Origin: Runella sp. CRIBMP
GTDB taxonomy: Bacteria > Bacteroidota > Bacteroidia > Cytophagales > Spirosomataceae
Assembly (NCBI RefSeq): GCF_009905605.1
Contig: NZ_JAAAKZ010000001.1
Location: 248,001-312,000, forward strand
Direction of reading: 5' to 3'
Length of the DNA stretch: 64,000 nt
The translations under genes and the position numbers were made by a program. Each line of letters starts with the position of its first letter. Position 1 is the stretch's first letter. The notes beneath the pieces are model-generated. The model did not search any database. It saw nothing but the letters and a program-made list of their open reading frames with translations, and was not told the origin of the DNA. This document shows, in pieces, positions 8,996-16,786 of the stretch.

Positions 8996-9565
8996 CTAAA
9001 TTGCCATAGAAGGCGAACAAGAAGAGGTATGGGCCAAATGAAGCCGCAGATTTTTGATGGCGAGACGTAAACGGGTTTTGACGGTTCCCAGCGGTAGTTT
9101 GAGGCGGTTGGCGGCTTCGATTTGCGTGTAGCCTCCCCAATAGACCATCTCAATGAGGGTTTTTTGCTCATAACTGAGGCGTGAGACCAACTCCCGGAGT
9201 TCGTTGTGCTCTATCTCACCAAATACCGTCTGATTGCTCTCAATCCAATGGATAGAGGAATCAAGGTCTTGAATATCATTGCGTTGTCCTCTCAAATAAT
9301 CAATCGAGCTATTGCGAGCGATGTTGAGCATCCACGTAAAAAAACGTCCCTTTTCTGAGTCGTATCGGTTTATATTTGCCCAGATTTTGATAAATATTTC
9401 TTGGAGTAAGTCTTGGGCAGGCTCTTCCTTTACCACAATTTTGAGGACTACTCCGTGCAGCGCGCCTGAATAATTTGTGTACAGATAGTTAAACGCATGG
9501 CGGTCTTGGGTGAGAAGCCTACCGATTAGCTCGCTTTCTGAATAGATAAGTACATTGTTTTTCAT
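8996..9565 (-). CDS. ECF-family RNA polymerase sigma factor (sigma-70)
   Basis: A 189-residue sigma factor. Region 2 covers about residues 25-95 (core binding AQDLLQEIFIKIW; promoter-melting WMLNIARNSSIDYLR) and region 4 about 125-180, ending with a helix-turn-helix (GYTQIEAANRLKLPLGTVK). Region 3 is absent, as expected of ECF factors. It looks most like the SigK-type group, which is normally followed by an RskA anti-sigma gene; none is present here, so its control is unclear. The surrounding stress genes are candidate targets. Confidence 0.88.
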   Translation of the reverse strand: MKNNVLIYSESELIGRLLTQDRHAFNYLYTNYSGALHGVVLKIVVKEEPAQDLLQEIFIKIWANINRYDSEKGRFFTWMLNIARNSSIDYLRGQRNDIQDLDSSIHWIESNQTVFGEIEHNELRELVSRLSYEQKTLIEMVYWGGYTQIEAANRLKLPLGTVKTRLRLAIKNLRLHLAHTSSCSPSMAI

Positions 9566-9693
9566 AGGGCGATTCTTTATAAATAAATGGTGTCGAGGAC
9601 TTGGTTAAGGCAAGGTTTATGTACTTAATGATTTGTTAAGGAGGGCTGTGAGGTAAAGTCTAGTTGCTATTTAATTGTTGACTTAACCTATCA

Positions 9694-10188
9694 CTAACGT
9701 AGTTTCAAAGCATCCTGCTCCGCTTGGGTACTGTTGGTGCGGGGAGTAAGGGTCTGAATAATTTTGAGAGAACTTTCAATGTCGGCTTGTTGGCGAAGCA
9801 GCACTCCTTTAAGTTCATCATCAGCTTTGATAGACTCGTCGTTGAGGGCTTTTTCGTACGCCTCAATGGCCGATTTGTCCCCAAACTCGCAAGATTCCAG
9901 AAGAGCGATTCGGTCATGCTGTTGGAGAGCTGCTTTAAAATTCAGCCACGTTCGGTGAATTATGCCCGCGGTTGTGCCGCCCAAGGCAGGCTCGCCGCCC
10001 ATGTCCTTAATGTATGCGCTTAAAGTTTCTGAAAAATTAATACTCTCGTTGAGGCGGCTCGAAAAGAGCTGTTCCAAATCGGCATCTTTTGTTTCAAGAG
10101 AGGCCTGATGATAGCCTGCAATCCGATCATTGTTGATTTGAACGAGCCCATTAAGGATGCCGATTGTATCTTGTTGATTGGGATTCAT
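9694..10188 (-). CDS. PA2169 family four-helix-bundle protein (DUF2383)
   Basis: A 164-residue soluble helical protein. The N-terminal 115 residues match the DUF2383/PA2169 ferritin-like bundle: GILNGLVQINNDRIAGY, LNESINFSETLSAYIKDMGG and the HRTWLNFKAAL helix. Family members are found in general stress regulons of many bacteria; the molecular function is not established. It lies upstream of the ECF sigma gene on the same strand with a 128-base gap, so it probably has its own promoter. Confidence 0.8.
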   Translation of the reverse strand: MNPNQQDTIGILNGLVQINNDRIAGYHQASLETKDADLEQLFSSRLNESINFSETLSAYIKDMGGEPALGGTTAGIIHRTWLNFKAALQQHDRIALLESCEFGDKSAIEAYEKALNDESIKADDELKGVLLRQQADIESSLKIIQTLTPRTNSTQAEQDALKLR

Positions 10189-10378
10189 GAGATGTTGATG
10201 CTGAGGGTGTTGTATTGCATCATAAAAATCAATACCCGCCCATTTTAGGGTAATATTGAGGAAATCTCCGCTGCTAATGAGGCGTTTCTGCCCCTGATTT
10301 TAGACATTTTGGCGCTGGCACTTGATTTTCTTGTGTGTTATCAGTTCAACAAGACTATTTACCTAACGCAGCAACATC

Positions 10379-10648
10379 ATGGACGAATTGGAAAATAGCG
10401 GTCTCAAAAAAGAAGCGGAAAGAAAAGAGCTGGAAAAAGAGAGCGTGAGTGACGATAAGAAATCCCAAAAAATGTCCGCTCAAACAATCTTTTTGTTTGT
10501 AATAATCATTGGTATCGTGTTGATGATATTTGCGTATGCAAGCGGTTATTTCACGGCTGGAGGCCCCCAAGGAGACCGAAGAATGGGCCCCGTAAATGCG
10601 CAAGATTCAGCGATGGTCAACAAAAGTGATACCATCATTGGGAATTAA
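10379..10648 (+). CDS. Small single-pass membrane protein
   Basis: An 89-residue protein: charged N-terminal segment (Glu/Lys-rich, residues 1-31), one membrane helix (about 34-55, TIFLFVIIIGIVLMIFAYA) and a short polar tail. Positive-inside charge is ambiguous because both acidic and basic residues precede the helix. No family recognised. The LEA-like gene starts 30 bases downstream in the same direction. A TGGCAC hexamer begins 63 bases before its start codon, as it does before the small membrane gene at 23014. Confidence 0.6.
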   Translation: MDELENSGLKKEAERKELEKESVSDDKKSQKMSAQTIFLFVIIIGIVLMIFAYASGYFTAGGPQGDRRMGPVNAQDSAMVNKSDTIIGN

Positions 10649-10678
10649 TTATTTCAATACACCATAAATTCAAACTAC

Positions 10679-10951
10679 ATGAAAACGACCAAAGAAGAAT
10701 TGCTCGAAGAAGCGGCAAAACACAAAGCCGAAACTGCCGAAAAGAAAGGGGAAGTCCTAAAATCAGAATTGAAGGAAAAGGTGGACGACCTAAAAATAGG
10801 AGCCGTTGATTTGGCCGAAAAAGCCAAAGATAAATGGGAAGATGTCAAAGATAAGGCCAAAGATGTATGGGAAGATACCAAAGACAAAGCCGAAGAAATT
10901 GCCGACCGGGCGGCGGCTAAAAAGAAAGAAATGAAAGAAGATTTGAGCTGA
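10679..10951 (+). CDS. LEA-like charged helical repeat protein
   Basis: A 90-residue protein with no signal peptide, made of Lys/Glu/Asp/Ala helix. Residues about 40-80 repeat an 11-residue unit (DKWEDVKDKAK, DVWEDTKDKAE), the hallmark of group 3 LEA/desiccation-protectant and YtxH-tail proteins. It is likely cytoplasmic and disordered until dehydrated or membrane-bound. It follows the small membrane protein by 30 bases and is closed by a terminator. Confidence 0.7.
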   Translation: MKTTKEELLEEAAKHKAETAEKKGEVLKSELKEKVDDLKIGAVDLAEKAKDKWEDVKDKAKDVWEDTKDKAEEIADRAAAKKKEMKEDLS

Positions 10952-10983
10952 AATCGGTACAAAATCTCACGGTGATAGAACGA

Positions 10984-11026
10984 TGCTCCAGACGGTACTT
11001 TTAAAGTATTGTTCTGGAGCATTTTT
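10984..11026 (+). terminator. Rho-independent terminator
   Basis: TGCTCCAGA (10984-10992) pairs with TCTGGAGCA (11013-11021), extended inward with one bulge, followed by TTTTT at 11022-11026. Confidence 0.75.
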
Positions 11027-11228
11027 ATGGCCCAATCATTGAGCATTATGACGGGGATTTATGGGCACAATTGCCCATTTTATTATTCTTGTTTACCAAT
11101 CATCCACCAACACAAGCGTATCGGCAGTGAGCTAGCAGCATAGAAAATCCGTGAAGGTCGTCGAATTTGAACGAAAAAGAGGAAGGTGTGGGAAATAGCG
11201 TTAGCCGCGTAGATAAAAATGTATTTAT

Positions 11229-11594
11229 TTAGATAATGATTTTTTCAATTTTGGTCATATCTAGCGGCTTCTCCACAAAACCGTCTGCGCCTGAAAGCAG
11301 CGCCCGATCTCGCAGGCCACTCATGGCCGTAATCATGACTAATTTAGAAGCAGGGGCTTTTCTACGAAATTCTTTGATTTGTTCAATTCCAATCCCGTCG
11401 GGAAGGTTGTTGTCCAGAAAAATGATAGCGGGTTGTTCTTCGGTTGCTTTTTGAAGTCCCTCGGCGAGGGTATGCGCCCGTAGGGAGACAATCCCGAAAC
11501 GTTTTAATACCATTCCTAACAAAAGACAAGTATCTATTTCGTCGTCAATAATTACAGCCTTTTGATTAGAACTGGAAAAGGCCTTGTTACTCAT
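11229..11594 (-). CDS. Stand-alone response regulator receiver domain
   Basis: A 121-residue single receiver domain: acidic pair D17-D18, phospho-acceptor D61 in FLDNNLPDG, T89 in VMITAMS and K109 in FVEKP. All key residues are present, so it should be phosphorylatable. There is no output domain and no adjacent kinase on the same strand; the nearest kinases lie 2 kb away. It ends almost directly after the last receiver helix. It may act as a phosphate relay or sink, or regulate through protein-protein contact. Confidence 0.88.
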   Translation of the reverse strand: MSNKAFSSSNQKAVIIDDEIDTCLLLGMVLKRFGIVSLRAHTLAEGLQKATEEQPAIIFLDNNLPDGIGIEQIKEFRRKAPASKLVMITAMSGLRDRALLSGADGFVEKPLDMTKIEKIII

Positions 11595-11852
11595 TTTAGT
11601 TAATTAATTAGGTGGTTAATAAATACATTTTACATTTTAAGTTTACTGTGAATGGTCTAATCAAAAAAACCGTGCCAGACTATCAGAGGGGCAGGATAGA
11701 AGCTGCTCAATATATCCCAATTTGGGGAAAAGTGTCTACGGATTTTTTTTAGTGCCTGCATAATGTGGCAAAGTCAGGGGTGGAATAAAGTTTTTATTAC
11801 TGCTTATGTCAAATTGTTTAATTTTTATAAAATCCTTTAAACGCACATTGCC
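11595..11852. other. AT-rich divergent intergenic region
   Basis: This 258-base gap separates the minus-strand receiver gene from the plus-strand YtxH gene and must hold promoters for both. It contains a TGGCA at 11766-11770. I see no small gene and no clear operator. Confidence 0.4.
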
Positions 11853-12164
11853 ATGACAAGTAATTCAAAAATAGTATTAGGCCTCGTTACCGCTGCGGCG
11901 GCGGGCGCAGTGATTGGGCTATTGTTTGCTCCTGAAAAAGGAACAGAAATCCGTGACAAAGTACGTGAAACCGCCAATGGATTTGCGTCAGATTTGCTGG
12001 ATGCACTTCAGCGCGGTCGCCAACAGTATACTGAGATAAAAGACAATGTTGAAGACACCGCAAAAGAACTGAAATCGAAAGCAGAAGACAGAATCTCGGA
12101 AGTAAAAGACCGCGTAAGCGATGAAGTAGACCACGTCAAAAATAAAGCGCAACGTTACGCTTAG
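11853..12164 (+). CDS. YtxH domain-containing protein
   Basis: A 103-residue protein with the YtxH/Gp-like N-terminus: a glycine- and alanine-rich membrane helix (residues about 7-27, VLGLVTAAAAGAVIGLLFAP) followed by EKGTEIRDKVR and a long charged helical tail. In Bacillus, YtxH belongs to the general stress regulon. It probably anchors by one helix with the tail in the cytoplasm. It heads a same-direction run with the holin-like gene and the 163-residue protein, separated from them by a long hairpin. Confidence 0.85.
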   Translation: MTSNSKIVLGLVTAAAAGAVIGLLFAPEKGTEIRDKVRETANGFASDLLDALQRGRQQYTEIKDNVEDTAKELKSKAEDRISEVKDRVSDEVDHVKNKAQRYA

Positions 12165-12179
12165 TGAATGAGATACCCA

Positions 12180-12227
12180 TTAATTTCTGCGGGATGGCCT
12201 TTGTTTTGGCCATCCCGCAGAAATTAA
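12180..12227. terminator. 20-bp perfect hairpin between YtxH and holin-like genes
   Basis: Positions 12180-12199 and 12208-12227 are exact reverse complements with an 8-base loop rich in T. No T-run follows on the plus strand (AAACCCC), so it is not a textbook terminator; partial termination or mRNA processing/stabilisation are both possible. It starts 16 bases after the ytxH-like stop and ends 15 bases before the next ATG. Confidence 0.6.
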
Positions 12228-12242
12228 AACCCCAGTTGAGCC

Positions 12243-12608
12243 ATGCAAGTAATAGATTCTGCCAATGAGATTAAAGAGCGTGCAACCGACTGGTTTGACA
12301 ACGCTTCCGATTATTTTGAAGCCCGTTGGAACTTGGGCGTTTTGGATATGTCCGAAAAAACGGCGAGTGCCGTATCAAGCCTTGCTTCGGTGCTTATTAT
12401 AGGGACCGTCGGGACCATTGCGTTACTTTTTGTGAGTTTGGGAGTGGCTTGGCTCATTGGTGAGCGCCTCAACAGTCCCGCCTTTGGGTATTTGATTGTA
12501 GGAGGTTTTTATGCACTTGTATGCATTATCCTGTTTTTAGTGAAAGACAGTTTAATCAAAGTGCCTATCGTCAATGCTTTTATAAAAAGATTTTATTATG
12601 AAAACTAA
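12243..12608 (+). CDS. Phage holin family protein (holin superfamily III-like)
   Basis: A 121-residue protein with an amphipathic N-terminal helix (1-45) and two membrane helices (about 48-72 and 80-100) of the PF07332 type (SSLASVLIIGTVGTIALLFVS region). Despite the name these proteins are ordinary cellular membrane proteins found beside YtxH-type genes, not lysis proteins. Its last 11 bases overlap the next gene, which suggests translational coupling. Confidence 0.75.
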   Translation: MQVIDSANEIKERATDWFDNASDYFEARWNLGVLDMSEKTASAVSSLASVLIIGTVGTIALLFVSLGVAWLIGERLNSPAFGYLIVGGFYALVCIILFLVKDSLIKVPIVNAFIKRFYYEN

Positions 12609-13089
12609 GCTCGAATCGTTGGACGATGTACGCGCCGAACGGGCCCGTTTGAAAAACCAACTCGCACTGTCGCAGGTGAAAATGCGGAAAGACATTACGG
12701 CCATTAAAACAGAAATAAACCCGGCGCGTCAGGCGGTGGGTGCATTACGTGATTTGTTGACGACCCCCAAAAAAGGATTGCTCAGCGTTGGGGTAGGTAT
12801 CGGAGTGGATATTTTACTTAAAAGGGGGCTATTGGCGCGTGCTGGATGGCTACCGAGATTGGTTGTACCTTTTGTTGCGCGAAATTTGGCCACCAATCTT
12901 ATCTATAAAAATCGAACTTCGCTCCTTGAAAACGCCCTGATGTGGGTGAAAAAGAAGACCGAAAAGAAACCCGAATTAAAGACAGATGGGCAGCAAAAAT
13001 TTTTGCCGCCCGCTAAAGATGTTGTGGCCAACGGATATACATCAAGCGCTGGGAATCAAGTTGTTCCCCCAGTTGTGAGCGTCAATTAA
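12598..13089 (+). CDS. Hypothetical membrane-associated protein, coupled to the holin-like gene
   Basis: A 163-residue protein whose start overlaps the holin-like gene by 11 bases. Residues 1-45 are a charged coiled-coil-like helix, residues about 60-110 are moderately hydrophobic and glycine-rich (GLLSVGVGIGVDILL, WLPRLVVPFVARNL), and the tail is polar. No named family recognised, but YtxH + holin-like + this type of protein recurs as a trio in Bacteroidota. Its 3' end overlaps the convergent receiver gene by 8 bases. Confidence 0.7.
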   Translation: MKTKLESLDDVRAERARLKNQLALSQVKMRKDITAIKTEINPARQAVGALRDLLTTPKKGLLSVGVGIGVDILLKRGLLARAGWLPRLVVPFVARNLATNLIYKNRTSLLENALMWVKKKTEKKPELKTDGQQKFLPPAKDVVANGYTSSAGNQVVPPVVSVN

Positions 13090-13528
13090 GAAACCGAGCG
13101 GTTTCTGGAACCACGGGAAGTTGGCTAACCTTTACCCAAAATTTAATGAGGGTAGAGATGGTATCGTTAAAAACATCAAAAGACGAAGGCTTGGCTATAT
13201 AGCAGTTGGCCCCCAATTCATAACAGTCGTTGATGTCTTGCTCAGATTTAGAGGTTGTCAGAACCACTACTGGTATTTTTCGTAAATGAGGTTCTGATTT
13301 TAGAATTCTCAACACTTCTCGCCCGTCCATTCGGGGCATATTCAAATCCAGTAAAATCAGACCTACCGAATATTCGTTATTACTGTGGCGAATATATTCA
13401 ATGAGTTCAAGCCCATCTTTCACATAGACGGTAGGATTAACCAATCCGCAATCATCAAACACCGATTGGAGCAAAAAACGGTCATCGGCGTCATCGTCAG
13501 CTATTAAAATGGTGGCTTGTTTGTTCAT
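13082..13528 (-). CDS. Rcp1-like single-domain response regulator
   Basis: A 148-residue receiver with ILIADDDADDR at the N-terminus, phospho-acceptor D61 in LLDLNMPRMDGRE, VVVLTTSKSEQD and K113. This extended DDDADD and LNMP.MDG signature is that of Rcp1-type regulators, which partner phytochrome-like or PAS kinases and have no DNA-binding domain. It follows the CHASE3 kinase gene on the same strand with a 29-base gap, so the two likely form a pair. It closely resembles the receiver at 19910. Confidence 0.88.
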   Translation of the reverse strand: MNKQATILIADDDADDRFLLQSVFDDCGLVNPTVYVKDGLELIEYIRHSNNEYSVGLILLDLNMPRMDGREVLRILKSEPHLRKIPVVVLTTSKSEQDINDCYELGANCYIAKPSSFDVFNDTISTLIKFWVKVSQLPVVPETARFLN

Positions 13529-13557
13529 AAATTATTGACGGGGTTATCGCCAGAGTT

Positions 13558-14952
13558 TCAGGTAGGTAAATATACATGAAAAATTGAACCTTCCTGATTT
13601 GGTTTTGCTTCGGCAACAATAAATCCGTTGTGGTTGGTCACAATCCGACGACAAAGTGCAAGGCCAATGCCAGTTCCTTCGTATTCCGTTCGGTTGTGTA
13701 AACGTTGAAAAATAATAAAAATCTTTTCTGAATAGATGGGGTCAAATCCAATCCCATTATCCATAAACGAAATACGGTGGTAAATGTTATCCTTTTGGAT
13801 ATCTCCTAGATTGGGCAGCTCACTGCCATTGACTTTTTGGCAGTCGATTTCAATGATGGGTGGCGTGTCAGCTTTACTGTATTTAATGGCATTGGAAATC
13901 AGGTTGTTAAATAATTGAAAAAGTTGAAATTCTACGCCTTGTACAGTAGGCAAAACTTCAGAAATAATTGTTACCTTTTTTTGTTCAATCAAATCGTTTA
14001 GTTCGTCTTTTACATCCCTAAAAACTGAATTCAGGTTTACCTCTTCAAATATACGTTCGCGCAAATTAGCCGTTCGTGAAAACATCAGCAAGTCATCAAT
14101 CAGTTGCTGCATTCTAATCGCCGATTGATTGATTTTAAGAAGAGTGGTTTTGCCATCTTCTGTCAGCAGGTCACTTTGTTTCATTTTCAGGCGTTCGCCA
14201 AAGGCCCTTATCTTGCGCAGCGGTTCTTGCAAATCGTGCGAGGCCACGTATGCAAACTGTTCCAGTTCGGCGTTGGCTCGTTCCAAATCGGTCAGTTTTT
14301 CTTCGAGGGTTTTCTGAAAAGCAATTCGTCGACGTAGCTCAATGTACAGAAGTCGAAAAAACACCAATAAAAACGCTAGTGAAACCGCCGAGAGCAGCAG
14401 CAGAAAAAAGTTGGTATTCTCATCGGCTTCTTTTTGAAGGATGCTCCGGTAGGTCAAAAGCTCCCGCTCTTCGTTGTCCAGTTCTTTACATAAGCTTCTG
14501 ATATTTTCCATGTGATTTTTGCCGTCACTCAATTTCACCGTGTCAATTCCGTATCCGTTGCGTGTTCTTTCAATATTAAATTCAATCAGGGTAATTCGCC
14601 GGCTTATTTCTTTTTTGATACTGTCTACTCTTTTTTGTTGGCGCGGGTTATCTCTTACCAGTAAATCCATCGACCTCAAAATTCCTTTCATACTGCTTCG
14701 TCCTTCGCCATAAGGTTGTAGATACTTTTCATCTTTGGTCAATAAATAGCCGCGTTCGCCCGTTTCGATTGTATTAATGGTGGCAAGTATATCTTTGTTT
14801 TTGAGTCTAACTCGGTAGGTGTGATTGACGGATTGAGTACGATTATTTGACTCTACACTGCGATCATAAGCCAACCAACTTAAGAAAATCAGCATGGCTA
14901 AACTAACCCCCATTGCTAAAAATATTCCTAAAAGAGCATTTCGTAAAATCAT
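13558..14952 (-). CDS. CHASE3 domain sensor histidine kinase
   Basis: A 464-residue kinase starting at MILRNALLG; an in-frame ATG at 15027 would add 25 residues ahead of the first membrane helix and is less likely. Order: membrane helix (about 5-28), periplasmic CHASE3 domain with the ETGERGYLLT motif, second membrane helix (about 182-202), coiled coil, HisKA with phospho-acceptor His239 in ASHDLQEPLRKI, and HATPase with DNGIGF and GTGIGLALCRRIV. The paired receiver gene lies immediately downstream. The kinase core closely matches that of the protein at 18262. Confidence 0.9.
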   Translation of the reverse strand: MILRNALLGIFLAMGVSLAMLIFLSWLAYDRSVESNNRTQSVNHTYRVRLKNKDILATINTIETGERGYLLTKDEKYLQPYGEGRSSMKGILRSMDLLVRDNPRQQKRVDSIKKEISRRITLIEFNIERTRNGYGIDTVKLSDGKNHMENIRSLCKELDNEERELLTYRSILQKEADENTNFFLLLLSAVSLAFLLVFFRLLYIELRRRIAFQKTLEEKLTDLERANAELEQFAYVASHDLQEPLRKIRAFGERLKMKQSDLLTEDGKTTLLKINQSAIRMQQLIDDLLMFSRTANLRERIFEEVNLNSVFRDVKDELNDLIEQKKVTIISEVLPTVQGVEFQLFQLFNNLISNAIKYSKADTPPIIEIDCQKVNGSELPNLGDIQKDNIYHRISFMDNGIGFDPIYSEKIFIIFQRLHNRTEYEGTGIGLALCRRIVTNHNGFIVAEAKPNQEGSIFHVYLPT

Positions 14953-15202
14953 AAGAAAATATAATTGAGGTGTTTTGTCCACATATTTTTGTGGAAAAAA
15001 TTGCCCATTTTGGGCAAAAAACAGCAATATGAGAAAACTATAAAATTAGTAACGTTGTTTTATTAAAAAAGTTTTTAAGTATAAATGCCTGATTAGAAGT
15101 ATTTTGTTGAAAGTTACATAAAGAAAGAAGGCTTTTACGTAATTCATTGAATCTCTGAGGCATCCGATTTGGTACTTAACTACCAAAAAATGTTGTCCAA
15201 CC

Positions 15203-16636
15203 ATGGCGGCTCCCATGCTAAACCTTATTCAATCGCAGAAACAAACGCTGAAGATATCTCCAGCGCAAATACAACTGCTCAATTTTCTGCAACTCAATAC
15301 GCTCGAACTTGAGCAACATATAAAAAATGAACTCGAAGACAATCCTATTCTGGAAGAAGGACCGGAGGATTCGAATGAGGAATTTGATGCGGCTGATGAG
15401 GGCGGATTAATCACAAAAGCCGAAGACCGAACCCAAGACTATATGGACTGGGACGAGTTTAGGGATGATGATACCCCCGATTATCGCACCCGAATCAATA
15501 ATTTTTCAGATGACGATAACGAGTATACGCCCATGATGGCAGAAATCACCACTTGGCGCGACGAACTCAAAGAGCAATTTCACCTCTTGGCGCTCAACGA
15601 ACGTCAGCGGTTATTGTCGGATTTTGTCGTGGATTCATTGACCGACAGCGGCTACCTCACCTACAGCGCCGGTGCCATTGCCGACGATGTGTCGTTTACG
15701 AGCGGGATGTTTGTGGAAGAGGAGGAGGTGCAAGAAATCATTCAGTTGCTTCGAAAAATGGACCCGCCGGGGCTGGGCGCACGCGATTTGCAGGATTGTT
15801 TGTTGTTGCAGTTGGAGCGTTTGCAAGGCCCCGATGTGGCCATCTCAACGAAGTTGATTAAAAATAATTTTGAGGATTTTGCGGCTCGTAATTACGAGAA
15901 ACTGATGAAATCCAACAACATCACTTCCGACCAACTCAAATCTATTGTAGCCCTCATCGGTACGCTTAACCCACAACCGGTAATTGGTAGCCAAACGGAT
16001 AGTTTGGTCATCAAGGACAATATTGTGCCTGACTATATCATCACCGTTGACGGAGATTTGATTGATGTAGAACTCAACAATCGGCGGATTCCCCCCTTGA
16101 AAATCAACAAGTCGTACGCCAAAGAAGTGGGAGGAACTCGGGCCGCCAATACGTACGTAAACTCAAAACTAAACGCCGCCAATTGGCTCATTGAAGCTAT
16201 TCAGCAGCGCGAAAATACCATGCTGAAGTCGATGCGAACCATCGTAAAACTTCAGGAAGACTATTTTAAAACGGGCAATGTGAGATTGCTCAAACCCATG
16301 GTATTGCGTGATGTAGCCGAGCGCATTAATATGGATGTTTCGACGATTTCGAGGGTGACTAGCGGCAAATACGCCCAAACACCTTTTGGCGTTATTCACC
16401 TCAAAGACCTCTTTACGGAGGGAGTTCTGACCCAAAGTGGCGAAGAAGTTTCCAATCGTCAGATTCAGTTGGTATTGGCCGAATTAGTGTCTAAAGAAGA
16501 CAAGCAGCATCCTTTTAATGATTTTCAATTGGCTGAAATGTTGGCCGAGCGCGGTTATCCCGTGGCCCGCCGGACAGTAGCCAAATACCGCGAACAAATG
16601 GATATTCAAGCCGCTTCGTTGCGGAGAGTTTTATAA
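15203..16636 (+). CDS. rpoN: RNA polymerase sigma-54 factor
   Basis: A 477-residue protein. Residues 1-50 are the glutamine/leucine-rich activator-interaction region (QKQTLKISPAQIQLLNFLQL), followed by a very acidic linker (about 50-115), the core-binding domain (about 120-300), the DNA-binding region with a helix-turn-helix near 370-395 (NMDVSTISRVTSGKY), and the RpoN box ARRTVAKYRE at 455-464, which recognises the -24 element. It directs transcription from GG/GC promoters with AAA+ activators such as the NtrC-type protein encoded 150 bases downstream. Confidence 0.97.
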   Translation: MAAPMLNLIQSQKQTLKISPAQIQLLNFLQLNTLELEQHIKNELEDNPILEEGPEDSNEEFDAADEGGLITKAEDRTQDYMDWDEFRDDDTPDYRTRINNFSDDDNEYTPMMAEITTWRDELKEQFHLLALNERQRLLSDFVVDSLTDSGYLTYSAGAIADDVSFTSGMFVEEEEVQEIIQLLRKMDPPGLGARDLQDCLLLQLERLQGPDVAISTKLIKNNFEDFAARNYEKLMKSNNITSDQLKSIVALIGTLNPQPVIGSQTDSLVIKDNIVPDYIITVDGDLIDVELNNRRIPPLKINKSYAKEVGGTRAANTYVNSKLNAANWLIEAIQQRENTMLKSMRTIVKLQEDYFKTGNVRLLKPMVLRDVAERINMDVSTISRVTSGKYAQTPFGVIHLKDLFTEGVLTQSGEEVSNRQIQLVLAELVSKEDKQHPFNDFQLAEMLAERGYPVARRTVAKYREQMDIQAASLRRVL

Positions 16637-16786
16637 CCTGAATCGGCCAACCGCGTATACGTTGGGCAGATGAGAAAAATAGAGTTGAAAATAAATCAAA
16701 TCGCAGCTGTATAAATGGCCTTCGTTACTCAAACCAGCGAGCCTTTATCAATAAAAGCGAAACAACCTCTTGAACGTTTAAGTTAG

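Noticed and set aside
12243-12608. Holin-like protein taken as a prophage signal
   Set aside because: No endolysin, terminase, integrase or structural genes nearby; the PF07332-type protein is a normal chromosomal membrane protein next to YtxH.
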